Assembly (NCBI RefSeq): GCF_008831285.2
Contig: NC_045147.1
Span: 17,524,854 to 17,588,853 of the forward strand
Direction: 5' to 3'
Length of the DNA: 64,000 nt
From: Nymphaea colorata
Lineage: Eukaryota > Streptophyta > Magnoliopsida > Nymphaeales > Nymphaeaceae
Positions within the stretch are counted from its first letter, which is position 1; each line of letters starts with the position of its first letter. Shown one piece after another: positions 1 to 21,442 of the stretch. The translations under genes and the position numbers were made by a program. Below the pieces are notes generated by a model, which was not told the origin of the DNA, ran no database searches, and was given only the letters and a program-made list of their open reading frames with translations.

Positions 1-342
1 GCCACCACATGTTGGGTGCTGTCGAATAGAAAGTTTGAATATAACTTGTGACAGAAGCCGAACTTGATCTTCGGAAGTCTTTCGAGCTGCTTGTATTGTT
101 ATACTTGATTTGGCTGCCATATGCACGCGGCTAAGTAGATTGATTTACGTCAACCTTAGCTACTGTTGAGCTAATGAGCTTACTGCTGCTTCCATCTTAA
201 CATTCTATGCATACCTGCAACTTAGAGAGAGAGAGGGAGAGAGGTTTGCTTGTGCTTACAGATTGAACAAAACTAGCTATTTAGTTTGTAGCTACCGATG
301 TTTATAATCTCTTCTGTTGTCTCCTGTTCACTGGATTAACAG

Positions 343-2645
343 GGTGACCAAGCATCGATAGTTGGTGGAGCAATAAATTTCGTCAAGGAATTGGAGCATC
401 TCGTGCAATCTTTGGAAGCTCAGAAAAGGATGAAGCAGAAGGAGAGGGGCGGGACTCCTCCCTCATTGGCAGATCTGCCCACCTTCCAAAAGTACAGCTG
501 CACTTTGCTCGGCCCAAGCCGGTGCAGCGTGACAAGCGAGCCTGTGGCCGAGAACAGGTCGGGCATCGCAGACGTGGAGGTCGCTCTCGTGGAGAGCCAT
601 GCCAGCCTCAAGATACTGTCCAGAAGTCGACCAAGGCAGCTCCTCAAGTTGGTCGCTGGTTTCCAAAGCCTACGACTCGCCGTCCTCCATCTCAACGTCA
701 CCAGCATCGAGGAGATGGTCCTCTACTCTGTCAGTGCCAAAGTAAGAGCCTTCCTACCCCTATCTTGTCCTTGTGCGCCCAGTTCTTCTATGAAATCATT
801 CCATGGAGTTGGCTTTTTCAATTTGGTTTGAAAAGAAACAATCCCGACTTGAACTAGACTACCATGTGCGCTTGTGACCCCGAATCAAGACAAAAAAGAA
901 ACAGGAAAAGCTGCAACGTCCAGACATCTTAAGCAAAATAAATGAATTAATTTTTATATATTCTCATGTACAAAAAAAAAATATCGAAGCCTTGAGAAAA
1001 TATGCATGAACATATTTTCGCGCGTGTGTATATTGAAAAAGAGAGAGACAGAGATGTGATCCAGTGTGGGGGAGCATAGGTTCTCTATAAACAATGATAC
1101 GAACTTCCAGCGTACAAACAAAGAGAGATAAAAGTTACGTCCTATATTCATCGGTAAAGTTATGTTCAATATCACCAAATTTTAGTGATACCCAATACGC
1201 GCCACGTATGTATATGAACATAGTTGTGGTGCCCACAGAGGACGGATGATGAATAAGCACCGCTCGTTTTCTCTGTTTTTGCGGTCCCCACCTCTGTTTA
1301 GTGGTCTCCAAGAGCGAGGACCACGGAAAGAGGTCAGCGTCTCTTTGACTGGACCACTGAGCGGCCCTCTTCTCAGCCGCTCCTTTTCTCGTCTTCTCCG
1401 TCGGGTGGCCACCCATCTTAAGGTTTGGGATCATGAAAAGGTTTTTCAGTTCAATAATACTAATAAGAATAATATAAAATGAAGTTATATTTCTTGTAAG
1501 TGCTAAAAAATAAACATATAAATTGAATGAGTCTGAAGACATTATAAGGGGAGGCAGCCCTGGAACCCTTGGATGTATTCTCCCAAATTGTAAAATAACT
1601 TGTTATGAATTGAGCTTTGGCTGTTCATCTACCATCCCTTTGTGTCGATTTCTCTTTGATGAACTACCCATTCGTCTGTGGCAGGCCATTCTGATTGAAT
1701 ATATGCATGAACCAGATTATTCATTTTAAGCTGCAGAGTTTGGTATGTCCGCTGTAGGGAGTTTCATTTTCCTCTAACGGGAATTTCACATGACGGTTTA
1801 TATGGTTCTAGACAGAAGAAGATTAGCATAGGCAACAGCTGTCACCTAAGCTCGTTGTAGTTTGGCTGCTGTGCCATCAAAGACAAGTTAAATTTAAGGA
1901 TTTACAATGTAGAGCCAGAAATAAGAGGGCGTTTGGTAAGAGCATTCTGTTTTTGAAACACATGTTTCTGAAGCACATGTGCATTTTTCAGAGAAAGATC
2001 TGGGTCTTACGCCCCACTTTGCTTTACTGAAAAACAAGAAATTAAGTTCGTATCAAACAGTTTGATTGAGTGGGTTCCTATGCTACGAACATACCAAAAT
2101 GGCATTATATTCCCTGTAATTTCCCCATCTGTTTGGTGTGGAAGCGTGTGCAAGATGAGTTTACTAGTAGGTCATACTGGCTGCCAGCACAGCCCGGGGG
2201 TGGGAGAAGCAGAAATAAGCTCAAGTTTAGGTTCAGAGTTATCCTTCTTCACCCTTGGTGTCAATCCACTCTAAAAGCTTTTGTGTCTCATATTGTATGC
2301 AAGCCTGCACTAACCCATCTGTGGCCTGCCATACATCTTGATGAATCTCAGTCAAGTGACTTCTGTCTCAATTTCGTGGCTCAAAAGTCATTAATACAAT
2401 ATTGACATTCCAAGGGCTTTCAACTGCAGAAAACTTCACCTGCTCTGTGTATGCATGTGCGTGTGTGCGCATGCACTTACAAGTTACACACATGTATCTT
2501 CCTTGATTTATTTTCCTTGATTTATTTTCTGTGATATTTGCAGGTCGAAGAGGATTGCCAGTTAGCATCAGTAGGTGAAATAGCGACGGCAGTGCACCAG
2601 ATAATGGGGAGGATTCATGCGGAAGATGGTCTAGGCTTAAATTGA
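343..2645 (+). CDS. bHLH transcription factor, subgroup Ia (bHLH57/70/71/94/96-like), 3' part
   Basis: Nuclear DNA-binding transcription factor, partial at the 5' end. Two exons are visible: 343-741 (after acceptor AACAG, before donor GTAAGA) and 2544-2645 (after TTTGCAG), joined in phase 0 and ending in TGA. They encode the last 166 residues. The first begins GDQASIVGGAINFVKELEH, the loop and second helix of the HLH typical of subgroup Ia, which also contains the stomatal factors SPCH, MUTE and FAMA. A less conserved linker follows. The C-terminal ACT-like dimerisation fold (about residues 70-160) contains VALVESHASLKI, RPRQLLKLVAGFQSLRL and, in the last exon, SVGEIATAVHQIMGRI. The basic region and helix 1 must lie in an exon before position 1; nothing in 1-342 resembles them, so the window opens inside an intron. 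The 1.8-kb intron 742-2543 shows no other gene. Which subgroup Ia member this is remains unclear. Confidence 0.93.
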
Positions 2646-12300
<9,655 letters not shown>

Positions 12301-12310
12301 GTCCCCTCCT

Positions 12311-12317
12311 TATTTAA
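12311..12317 (+). promoter_or_regulatory. putative TATA box of the MIZ1-like gene
   Basis: TATTTAA in a CT-rich context, about 125 bases before the ATG. It would place transcription start roughly 90-100 bases before the start codon, a normal plant 5' leader. Confidence 0.45.
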
Positions 12318-12437
12318 CTGCGCCCAACCCCTCCTTCCCTCCCTGACTATCAATCCTCAACGCCATTTCCCCACCCCCACCACCACCTTAAACTCCATCA
12401 TCGGCTTCATCCTGAGGTGCATCCCACCATTACAGAC

Positions 12438-13178
12438 ATGCCAATTATTCACCATGAAGTTGGCGGCGGCCGCGGCGCCGTCCAGTTTATGAGCGACGCG
12501 GCCGCCGTCGACTGCCAGAAGCAGATGAAATGCTGGAGGCTGTTCAGATCACTGCTGGAGCTCCTCATTCCCTGTTGCGGCTGCAGCTACGTCGAGCACG
12601 AGGAAGCGGAAGACATCTACGTCCGGCAGCCGAGCGTCGGCGCCTCCGGCAGGACCGAAGGCACAATCACCGGCACCATATTCGGCCGCAGAAAGGGGAG
12701 GGTGAGCTTCTGCATACAGCACAACTCCAAGGCCACCACTCCCGCGCTGCTGCTGGACCTGGCCGTGCCGACTCGAGTGCTGGCGAGGGAGATGATGACC
12801 GGTCTGCTCCGTATCTCCCTCGAGTGTAACGTCGACGCGCAGAAGAACGGGTCGCTATTCTCCGTGCCGGTCTGGACAATGTATTTCAACGGGAAGAAGG
12901 TGGGGTTGGCCATCAGGAGGAACCCCACCAAAGCCGATCTCGGCTTCTTCAAGGTCATGCGTTCGGTGTTTGTCGGCGCCGGAATTGTTGGTAGGAAGAC
13001 GGCGCCGGAAAACGGCGGCGAGGAGGGCTGTGCGGACGAGCTCATGTACTTCCGAGCCAATTTCAAGAGGGTGTCGGGTTCGGGCGATTCTGAGTCGTTC
13101 CATCTGATCAACCCTGATGGGAATGTCGGTCAGGAGCTCAGCATCTTCTTCAGGCGATCGAGGAAGACGAAAGCATGA
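12438..13178 (+). CDS. MIZU-KUSSEI1-like protein (DUF617)
   Basis: Single-exon gene for a 246-residue protein of the plant-specific MIZ1/DUF617 family. The founder, MIZ1 of Arabidopsis, is needed for root hydrotropism and associates with the ER membrane; the biochemical activity of most members is unknown. The DUF617 domain fills the C-terminal two thirds: it opens with EGTITGTIFGRRKGRVSF (about 74-91), continues through LLLDLAVPTRVLAREM and PVWTMYFNGKKVG (134-146), and ends with DELMYFRANFKRVSG and FHLINPDGN. The N-terminal ~70 residues are variable, with a Cys-rich stretch (LIPCCGCSY). I chose ATG 12438; the in-frame codon at 12417 is GTG, so the seven residues before it are not credible. 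Length and lack of introns fit the family. The gene is much GC-richer than its surroundings and shows no frame damage. The exact orthologue is not assigned. Confidence 0.93.
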   Translation: MPIIHHEVGGGRGAVQFMSDAAAVDCQKQMKCWRLFRSLLELLIPCCGCSYVEHEEAEDIYVRQPSVGASGRTEGTITGTIFGRRKGRVSFCIQHNSKATTPALLLDLAVPTRVLAREMMTGLLRISLECNVDAQKNGSLFSVPVWTMYFNGKKVGLAIRRNPTKADLGFFKVMRSVFVGAGIVGRKTAPENGGEEGCADELMYFRANFKRVSGSGDSESFHLINPDGNVGQELSIFFRRSRKTKA

Positions 13179-16100
13179 CCAGCCCTCATGAATTTTTTTC
13201 TTGTAGTTTAACCATTGACCTGATGGAAATACCGGCCCTCCCGATCCTTTTTTCTTCTTTATATGCGTTAAATCCTGTGTAGATATTCTTATCTTGATTA
13301 AAAATAATTTTGAGCTTTCCCCTCTTTGCTGCAAATCATGTATAAACAGCAAGTTTAGCACCAAGAACTAAGAAAAGCTTCGGCTAGCAACATGGCCCAA
13401 AGAGATGCGGATCTACAAAATGTAGGTGACCATGAAATTTTTTAATTAAAAAAATGATAAGTAACATAACTACTTCTAACATCTTCAATTTTCCTCCTCA
13501 AATTCCATCGTCTCACAAATTGTCAAGATTCTAGTTGTCTAGATCTAATTTAATTACTATTGGCAACTGGTTGTCTGTTTTTCTCTTTTGTTCACCACGT
13601 TCTTGTTATTCAGCATTCAACTTGTGGAGGATAAGCTCGCTTGTTTGGTTAATCTAAACATATGGCTTCGGTAGCAACTTCTACAAAAGAAAATGAATTG
13701 GTGATTGATGTAGCAATTATGCTTCTTAGGTGGATGTTTAGATGAGATTCTATGAAATCATTAAAATGAACAATCGAAATACTTTGGCTTATATAAATTG
13801 GTCTAAACATATCCAAAAGGGTAGTAGGTTTAAGTGGGCATGGAATTTTTTCCGAATTCACAACTATTACTTCTGTAAAACTCCTCAAAAATAAAGATCT
13901 GGCCATGATAATCATATACAAAGAGATAGAGAGAGCCTACAAAATGGAAATTCATAACAAAAATGTAGTGACAAGGCGTCACAAAAGTCTTGTATCAAAG
14001 GAGAAGAGAAAGTCTTGTAAGCTTGTCAGTTCTACTTATCTATAAATTTATTTGTTAATAAGACTGTCAGCATGGTTGCAATCTTAACCTAACGAAAAAT
14101 TCTTGTAAGGATAAATATTTTAGACATACGACTCGAAGTTTATGTGCCAAATTAAAAAGTTCTGGATTCGAGAATTATAAAACCCCATAAATTCTCATTT
14201 ATAACAGTTTGGATTATTAATCCTTACAGCTTCCCTACACATTAAGGATACAAGTGAGATTGTAAGTTCTCCAACACGAACCCCAATCAGTTGTTTTGAA
14301 AGCAAGTAGTGATTTATATTGCCGTTTAGCTTACATAATTAATCAGATCTGTGCTATTTCTTAAACTAAAGGCAAATTTATCATCTTGGTCACAGGTTAC
14401 AAATTTATGACAACCAATTTCATAGTTTACAAACCGGCAAAAGATTTTCCATTTTAATGGAAGCTAGAGGATTATTAATTTGACAAAACTTCAGAAAGAA
14501 AACATAAACTTGAAAAAATGGCTGATGACAAGATTTGATGCAGAGAAAAACCACCAATTAAGAAAGAAATTGGATCAAATTCTTGCAAGTTACAGCAACA
14601 CAAGCATAGAGAGCGAACAGGCCAACATTTGTATGCAATCGAGTCATATCTTTACCAAATCCGATTCAGATGCCACTATAGGTTACAGGATTAACTGCAC
14701 GCCATATGCGAACAAAACTAATAATCAAATCCAGCTTTCTTTGACAGATGATTTGAGTAAAATCCAAACCGAAAATCAAATCCATTCAAACGGCCGGTGA
14801 CTGAACATATATCAGATTAATTTACATGTCCGTGTGTGGTCACATGCCAATGCAGCCAAAACCAGCTGATAAGAAGTGGAATATTGGGCAGCCACCCACC
14901 TCTTCCCGGGCCGTCCGCCATCGCTCGAAACAAAGTTAGCCCACATGATGCCGTCAAGGTCAGGTCACTTCCGACGCCCCAAAAGCGCGGCCGAGCCCGG
15001 CAGACGACGAGCGCTCCTCGCCCTCTCCGCCCGGCACGACGCGACCTTTCGAACGAAAGCTGTCCCCTCCTGGCTCTGCGCCCACATCACTTTTTTGGGA
15101 CCAAGGCCACAGGCTTGACCCCCACCGCCGTGAACCTTCCGTCACCTGGTCCACCTTTTCCGGTGTCAGCTCACGTTTGGTTGTACTAACAGCTATGGCC
15201 ACGGGTGGGCCGAGAACCATTTGGGCCCCCCTTTCTCCTGTCCTCCTCTCGCCCTCCAACTTTAGATCTTGCTTGATTTCTCGTCCTCCTCTTTTTCTTA
15301 AAGTTTTTACTGCAGATACCTTGTTCTTCGTCTCTGCCTCATTATCTCGATCTTCATGTACAGTTTTCTTACTGTGAGTTGTTTCAAGGGAGACTCGAAT
15401 CTGGGCTTGCCATATACACCTACCCAGATCTCCTTTAACCAGTAAATCCAGGCTCAGATTTTTCTGCTTGGATCTGAAATTTGAAAGACCAAATCTGGAT
15501 GTGAGAGGCAGAAGATCCATCCGGCACTTACATGAAATGAAAGTGTGTCATATACGCCAGATCGTAAGATCTTGGACTTGGGTTCGGTCAGAACATTGCA
15601 AAGCACTGTCCAAATTTGGTTAATACCCTTTTGGATCTTATTTTTCATGGATCCAACTAAACGGATCTAAATTGATGATTGCACCAGTGCATCGGCAGTC
15701 TATCCTTACTAGGTGTGTGCCTTGTACTAGCTTCTTGTCAATTTGAGTATGTGTACTATAGGGTTGCATTCAAGAAGTGAGAAGCGCAGTTTACATTCAA
15801 AAATTAAGATGTTAGCTCTTCTGTTTTTGTTTATAGTTTGACACGACTTTGATGCATGCCCATGACTGATCAAAAGATTCAAAACTCAAAAACTCTTTAT
15901 GTTTAAGACCTTTTTATGTATACATGCTTTTATCTCTGTACATTCCAAAGAATTAAATTATTATTAAAAAATGCACTTCCAGGTTTTTCATAAATAAAAT
16001 TTTGGGAAAATCCATGTCGATTAAAATTTGTGAAATATAAATAATTGTTCGGTTCAGCCATTGGATCACAACCAGATCAACTTGTTATTTTGAAATACTC

Positions 16101-17093
16101 CTCCAACTAACCCCCAGAAAATGTGATTCTTTAGTGGCACGCACACTTGTATATGTAAAAATATTTTTTAACGTAAAATTTTATTAGAGTGCTTCTTTTG
16201 CAATGACAAGACCATTCATTTCAATTGAAAAGATAAGGCGCACCAAGCCCTCTCAGATTTCCATTTGTTTTCCTGCCGCTTGATAATCTCAATGCAATCA
16301 AAATGAATACGACAGCTTGATAGTACATTAATAGGATACGATTAATCACGTAAATAAGAATTCGGCATAGGTTTTCTACACAGATTCTGGTTTCTGAAGA
16401 CAGATGAATTCTTCGTTTCTGCGCTATAGGAAATTAAGCACACATGAGAGGAAAGTTAGAGCTTCTCACACTAATGTTGACGATTCCCTAGCCACTCTTT
16501 AACATATTTTTCTCTTCAATAGCTCTGTCAAGAATATCTGGAGAGCACGAGAGAGAGAGAGAGAGGGTTGAGTTGCTGCTAATTGTTTGAAACCTGTGAT
16601 CTTCTTCGATGAAGAGTCTTTACAGTGTCAATTCACATCTGTCAAGCCATTAGAGAAGCTTAAGATAAACAGTTAGATAACTATTACGAAAAGGGAACCT
16701 CCGAATTTGTTCTTGAAATCAAGCCTTCCTCATCCAACTCAAGTGGGGAAGTTCTAACCTTCAGAATTTTATGCTGTCTAAAATCTACTCTCTAAAATTT
16801 TTACTGAGATATGAAATTTCAGAACCAATTTTCACTACCTTATACCACAAGATAAGTTTAATATATAGATATTTCAGAAGTACATGATATATTTCAATCC
16901 GCGGAAAGCTTATCTAACAAGTCCATATTCGTTACCTCTAGACAATTGAAGCTTCTTTAGATGAACTAACTTTCTTGTCCAACATATTAGTTTATTTCCC
17001 CCATTTTGTTGTTTAATTTAGTGAAGTGATCATATTGACTGTTGATTTTTACATGATAGATAATTGAGAAAAGAAAAAGATAAAAACGATCAA
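13179..17093. other. spacer with a GC-rich patch, no gene recognised
   Basis: AT-rich except about 14880-15260. That patch is CpG-rich, holds TGGGCC/GGGCCC motifs near 15205-15235, and runs into a CT-rich tract resembling a plant 5' leader. No credible reading frame follows. The frame 14480-14800 (106 codons, Lys/Asn-rich) matches no family I know. Confidence 0.5.
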
Positions 17094-17117
17094 TCTCTCT
17101 CTCTCTCTCTCTCTCTC

Positions 17118-17181
<64 letters not shown>
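17094..17181. repeat. compound microsatellite (CT)n(CA)n(AT)n
   Basis: Three dinucleotide tracts abut: CT, then CA, then about 22 AT units. Confidence 0.98.
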
Positions 17182-17182
<1 letters not shown>

Positions 17183-17380
17183 CATCAAACGGTGTGCTAG
17201 GAAAGGAATTGTTAGAGGTTTCACCATCCAAATCTAAATGGGAAGATCCACAAATCACATCATTAGACGGTGTGCTAGGAAAGGAAAGGTTAGAGGTTTC
17301 ACCATCCAAGTCTAAATGGGGGATTCACAAATCACATCATCAGACGGTGTGCTAGGAACCATCCAAATCTACTTGGGGGA
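17183..17380. repeat. tandem repeat, ~78-bp unit, about 2.5 copies
   Basis: The landmark ACGGTGTGCTAGGAA recurs at 17189, 17267 and 17344 (periods 78 and 77). The intervening TTAGAGGTTTCACCATCCAA and TCTAAATGGG are shared by the first two units. The third is truncated, jumping from GCTAGGAA straight to CCATCCAA. It adjoins the preceding microsatellite. Confidence 0.9.
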
Positions 17381-20164
17381 CATAGTTGGTATATATATAT
17401 ATATGCTGCCAACGTAGAGTCATTCTGGCGTTCAAACAGAACAAAAATTCATCCAAGAAATATTTATACGGAATAAGTTTCAAACTTTCAACGATGAAGG
17501 ATTGTCATCTTTCCTAAAACATCCTACACTTTTAAAAGTCACTGGGAAACAAAATTTTCTCACATTTTGAAAATAAGATATCCTTTAATTAGCTTAATTT
17601 AAAGTAAAAGAAAAGAGAAAAGGAAAATGGGTCAACAAGGGGCTGCCGATACACGACGTGGACTGCACCAGTCTTGCGCTTCTGATAAGCACAAGAAATG
17701 CTGTGGAAATCTTCGTAGACCAATATGCTCTTCGTTGATGGCTGTGCATTGATCCAGTTTTTTGTTGCAGAAAAGAAAGATCGGCAGACATTTTCAGAGA
17801 GAGCGAGAGAGAGAGAGAGAGAGAGAGAGGTTTTGTTGACTGCTGTGTTTGTTTACGTAAATACTGTCTCTGTTCCAGGAACAACAATGAACTCAAGAGC
17901 GTTTCACAATTTAATTAAAACTTTAAGGTCCTGTGAAGTTTCAATTAAAATCATGTAAGGAGGGCGCCACCGGCCACCGCCTGCCCCCCGATGAAGACCA
18001 AGGGAACCTTCCTTCCTATCTGTCATCTATTAGCCACGTACTGGATTCCAGAAGAAATACTTTCGAATTTGAAAGCGACGGGATATTGACTCTGCACGCG
18101 TAAACTTAATTCGGAGATTTAATTTCTTCTAGATGCAAAAGAAAACATAGCTCAAACTTTCAAATCGTTTCATCCCACAGGTCGCAGCCAACTGATACAC
18201 GTGTTCCATCTTCCAACCTCTGATCAACAGAGTTCTTGATTTTCTTCATATTTATCCACAGCTGATTGTTTTCCTTTTCCCCTCAAAATGATGCCACAGT
18301 CGTCTCCGGATAAGTTGTCCATGATCTATAAATTAGATCAATGGGTTCGATGTAAACTTAATTGAGATACTGATCGTCTGATTAAAGTAAACTGTTTGAA
18401 ACATCAATTTTTAAGACAGATTTATGAAACAGTAAAAACGGCTCCCGCAATCCACCTGAACATGCAATGAGCACAATCGAGTTAGTCGCCGGGAAGCCGG
18501 TCGAGTTGGCCAATGTTAATGGCAATTGAGATAGGTTACACTATTTAATGGACCGAGTATCAAATCGATCTCTGATCACTTACAGAAAGCCTGATGGAAT
18601 CAGGCACAGTCGCATCCCTAAGCTGCAATTTTGATTCTTTTGACTTACTTTGGCAACTAAAACGTATAAATTTAATTTTGAAGTGTTCTCTCGTGTTGCA
18701 GGTCAGGTTTTGAACAACGGCAAGTCATCCTTGATTGCCAAGAGAAAAGAATCAAAGAGTCGGGCAACTTGGGTGGACTCCTTATCTTGGCTCTACTGTA
18801 ATGCTTGGTCAAAGTCGGCTGCTTCTTCTATATTCCAGAAAAGCGAATATCACGAGAATGCTCTGTAACTTCTAAAGAGGAATAACACCTTTCACGTTTG
18901 GAACTTTTAAGAGGTCCACCCGACTGAGGTGTATACAACACGAAGCGAATCTCGAATTAGCCTAATGATCCATCAGAATTTGCAGCAAAAGTATTCGAGC
19001 TACAAAATTCATATTTGGGATTGAAGAACCGAGATTCAATAAAATAGGGCCGATCCCCACCTTCTTCTAGTTTCATGAAAGTTTATCATTTAGTTGAAGC
19101 ATTGGGAGACCAATAATATATATTTTTTTTTGCCGAGGAGTAAAAGTTGACGATGAAGTTGCCATGGATCGATAACAGCTCCTTTCACCTGCTACTACTG
19201 GGAAGTTGGACTCACCAACCTGCAATTTGGAGGTCTCGGATTCCGTTTAGACATGGTATTCAAACACGAGAGAGAGAAATCAGGCAAGGTGGGGTCTTAT
19301 TTTGATTATTTTCTTTATCTTTTATTGGTTTGGTTAACCTGTGCAGATTATTTTATTTGTCCGATAGCCATTTTATTATGTATTTATTTATTTATTTATT
19401 CACAAATTTTACCATCATTTTGCGCGGGTTCCTGAAGGCCGTTTCGTCTTTTCAGTAACGCGAAGGCAGCGGGACGCATTGTTCGTAGCTGTGATTCTGC
19501 AGTTTAACCCAAGAATAAGGGTCAACATTAACTTTGGAGACTTCGATTTCTGTGACATTTTCGCCACTAAATGGGGCGTAGCACTAGCAAAGCAGGAGCG
19601 ACAGCTTATATTAGCAATTTTGACCTAGGGGACTTTAAATTTATGCATGCATACGCAATCATCCTTTATTTTTTTTTCATTTTTGTTCTAAATTTCAACA
19701 ATTAGATTTCCGGTCAGAGTTAGGGCCTAAATGGATCAAATACTTCCAATTACCAGTTCAAGATACAAACAATTCAGATCTAAGTTCTACCCATATAAAT
19801 TGAACCTCACTATATATAAAAAAAAAAAAAGAGCTTATGTTTGTTAGATCTAACTTGGTTTTGAAAACTAGGCTCTAAATTCGAGCTTGAATTCAAATTG
19901 GATTATATAACAGCTTTTCCTTGTACATGTATTGTACATGACTTTTTGATAGGTACACGAAAAGGACTGGGGCTTTAAAGAAGAAAATTCTTGAAACATT
20001 ATCAAACGAGCCGGCGACTGACGCGATGACGGATATCAGATATCTAGCTTCAGTGGCCCCATGGAAGCTTGTGGTTCACTCCCTGTATGGAATTTTCAAA
20101 GAGTGAAAACTGAACAAAATAAGGTCAAAATTCAGCCGCTAGAACGCCGATTCGGTAGACGGCC
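17381..20164. other. spacer, no gene recognised
   Basis: AT-rich, with a (GA)n microsatellite at 17795-17830. The frames at 17594-17896, 18650-18868 and 19253-19435 show no conserved motifs. The end (about 20000-20164) is the proximal promoter of the RING-H2 gene. Confidence 0.55.
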
Positions 20165-20171
20165 TTATATG
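20165..20171 (+). promoter_or_regulatory. putative TATA box of the ATL gene
   Basis: TTATATG lies about 80 bases before the ATG and is followed by a (CT)n tract (20202-20220) typical of plant 5' leaders. Confidence 0.5.
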
Positions 20172-20245
20172 TAGACCAGAAGCGCGTTGCTTCGAGTCTG
20201 GTCTCTCTCTCTCTCTCTCTGGGAAGGCTTGAAGACTGAGAAAAG

Positions 20246-21442
20246 ATGACGGACATGTCAATTCCACTGCTGCTGCTGCTCTTTGTTCTACCGGGCGCCG
20301 TCTCCGGCCAAAATTCTAATGCGCCGTGGTGGTTTTCTTCCCCTCCGCCCGACGACCCCTTGAGCTCAACCCAGTCATTTCACCCGAAGATGGTCGTGGT
20401 CATTATGGTGCTGATATGCGCGTTCTTCTTTCTCGGGTTCATCGTCATCTACATGCGCCAGTGCCAGAACGAGTCTCGGAGCGACCTGCCCTTCCACGCC
20501 CGCCTCATGCTCTCCCGCAGCGTCCACCGTGGCCTCGACTCCAACGTGATCGAATCGTTTCCCACTTTCACCTACTCAGCCGTTAAGGGCCTCAAGATCG
20601 GAAAGAGCTCGCTCGAGTGCGCGGTCTGCCTCTCCGAGTTCCAAGACGACGACAAGCTCCGCCTTTTGCCACAGTGCAGCCACGCCTTTCACCCGGAGTG
20701 CATAGATGAATGGCTTTCCTCACACGTCACCTGCCCAGTCTGCCGCGCCAACCTCAGGGAAGATTCTGGCACCGCTGTCGCGGAATCCGTGCTGGTTGAC
20801 ATTCCAGGCGAGGCCAATGACCCCGAAGGCGATCGACAAGAAGACGCCGGCCGGTCTGGGATGCTTAACCATGTAGCTGCTGGGGCGTTGGACGTGGAAC
20901 CCAATTCCAATGTGGTGCCCAGCGCGGGTGTGGCCCTTCCGAAGGCGAAAAGCTTGCGGTTCCTGCCGGAGAACGCTTCGACAAAGAACGGAACCAAACC
21001 GTCGATGCTGTTCCCGCGGTCGCATTCCACCGGGCACTCTCTCCACCCGCCTGAATCATACGAGAGATTCACCCTCAGGCTGCCGGAGAACGTCCGGAGG
21101 GAGATAATCTCCGGGCAGCTGAACCGGGCGGCGAGCTGCACGGTCTTCGGAGGGAGAAGCCGCAGCGGGCGGCGAGTAGGGGACGCGAGCAGCCGGAGTG
21201 GCCGGGGGATCCGCCGAGGATGGGACGAGTCGACGAGGTCAGAGAGGTGGACTTTCTCAATCACCCCGCCGTTCATCCACAGATCGTCCTCCAGCCGCTC
21301 TCATCGAGGAGCCGCCGTTGCAGACTCCTCATCGACGTCGAAGCCGACATCATTGCCGCCATTCGATCGTACAGGTTCCAGGGCTGATGCTGCCGGCCGG
21401 TCCTCGGGGTCGGCCACCACATCGGTGCAATTTCAGGCGTGA
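20246..21442 (+). CDS. ATL-type RING-H2 E3 ubiquitin ligase (ATL6/ATL31-like)
   Basis: Membrane-bound RING-H2 ubiquitin ligase of 398 residues, no intron. Order: signal peptide (1-20, IPLLLLLFVLPGAVSG); short luminal/extracellular segment; transmembrane helix (about 49-70); basic stretch; the ATL hallmark GLD motif (Gly97-Leu-Asp, in HRGLDSNVIESFPTF); then a complete RING-H2 finger with Cys125, Cys128, Cys144, His146, His149, Cys152, Cys163 and Cys166 and the expected Trp after Cys152. The long tail holds PRSHSTGHSL and ERFTLRLPENVRREI, blocks shared with Arabidopsis ATL6 and ATL31/CNI1. Those ligases act in defence and carbon/nitrogen responses and target 14-3-3 proteins, so a similar role is inferred here. 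All zinc ligands are present and the frame is intact. ATG 20246 gives the signal peptide. The gene is GC-rich. Confidence 0.95.
   Translation: MTDMSIPLLLLLFVLPGAVSGQNSNAPWWFSSPPPDDPLSSTQSFHPKMVVVIMVLICAFFFLGFIVIYMRQCQNESRSDLPFHARLMLSRSVHRGLDSNVIESFPTFTYSAVKGLKIGKSSLECAVCLSEFQDDDKLRLLPQCSHAFHPECIDEWLSSHVTCPVCRANLREDSGTAVAESVLVDIPGEANDPEGDRQEDAGRSGMLNHVAAGALDVEPNSNVVPSAGVALPKAKSLRFLPENASTKNGTKPSMLFPRSHSTGHSLHPPESYERFTLRLPENVRREIISGQLNRAASCTVFGGRSRSGRRVGDASSRSGRGIRRGWDESTRSERWTFSITPPFIHRSSSSRSHRGAAVADSSSTSKPTSLPPFDRTGSRADAAGRSSGSATTSVQFQA

Noticed and set aside
1-342. First exon of the bHLH gene (basic region)
   Set aside because: No basic region or helix-1 sequence in any frame here; the region reads as intron with a GA microsatellite.
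12417-12437. Extension of the MIZ1-like protein by seven residues
   Set aside because: The codon at 12417 is GTG; the first in-frame ATG is 12438.
14960-15520. 186-codon minus-strand frame in the GC-rich patch
   Set aside because: Highly charged, low-complexity, no known motif; overlaps plus-strand frames of similar quality in a GC-rich stretch where stops are rare.
20689-21276. 195-codon minus-strand frame opposite the ATL gene
   Set aside because: Shadow of the GC-rich ATL coding sequence; no domain.
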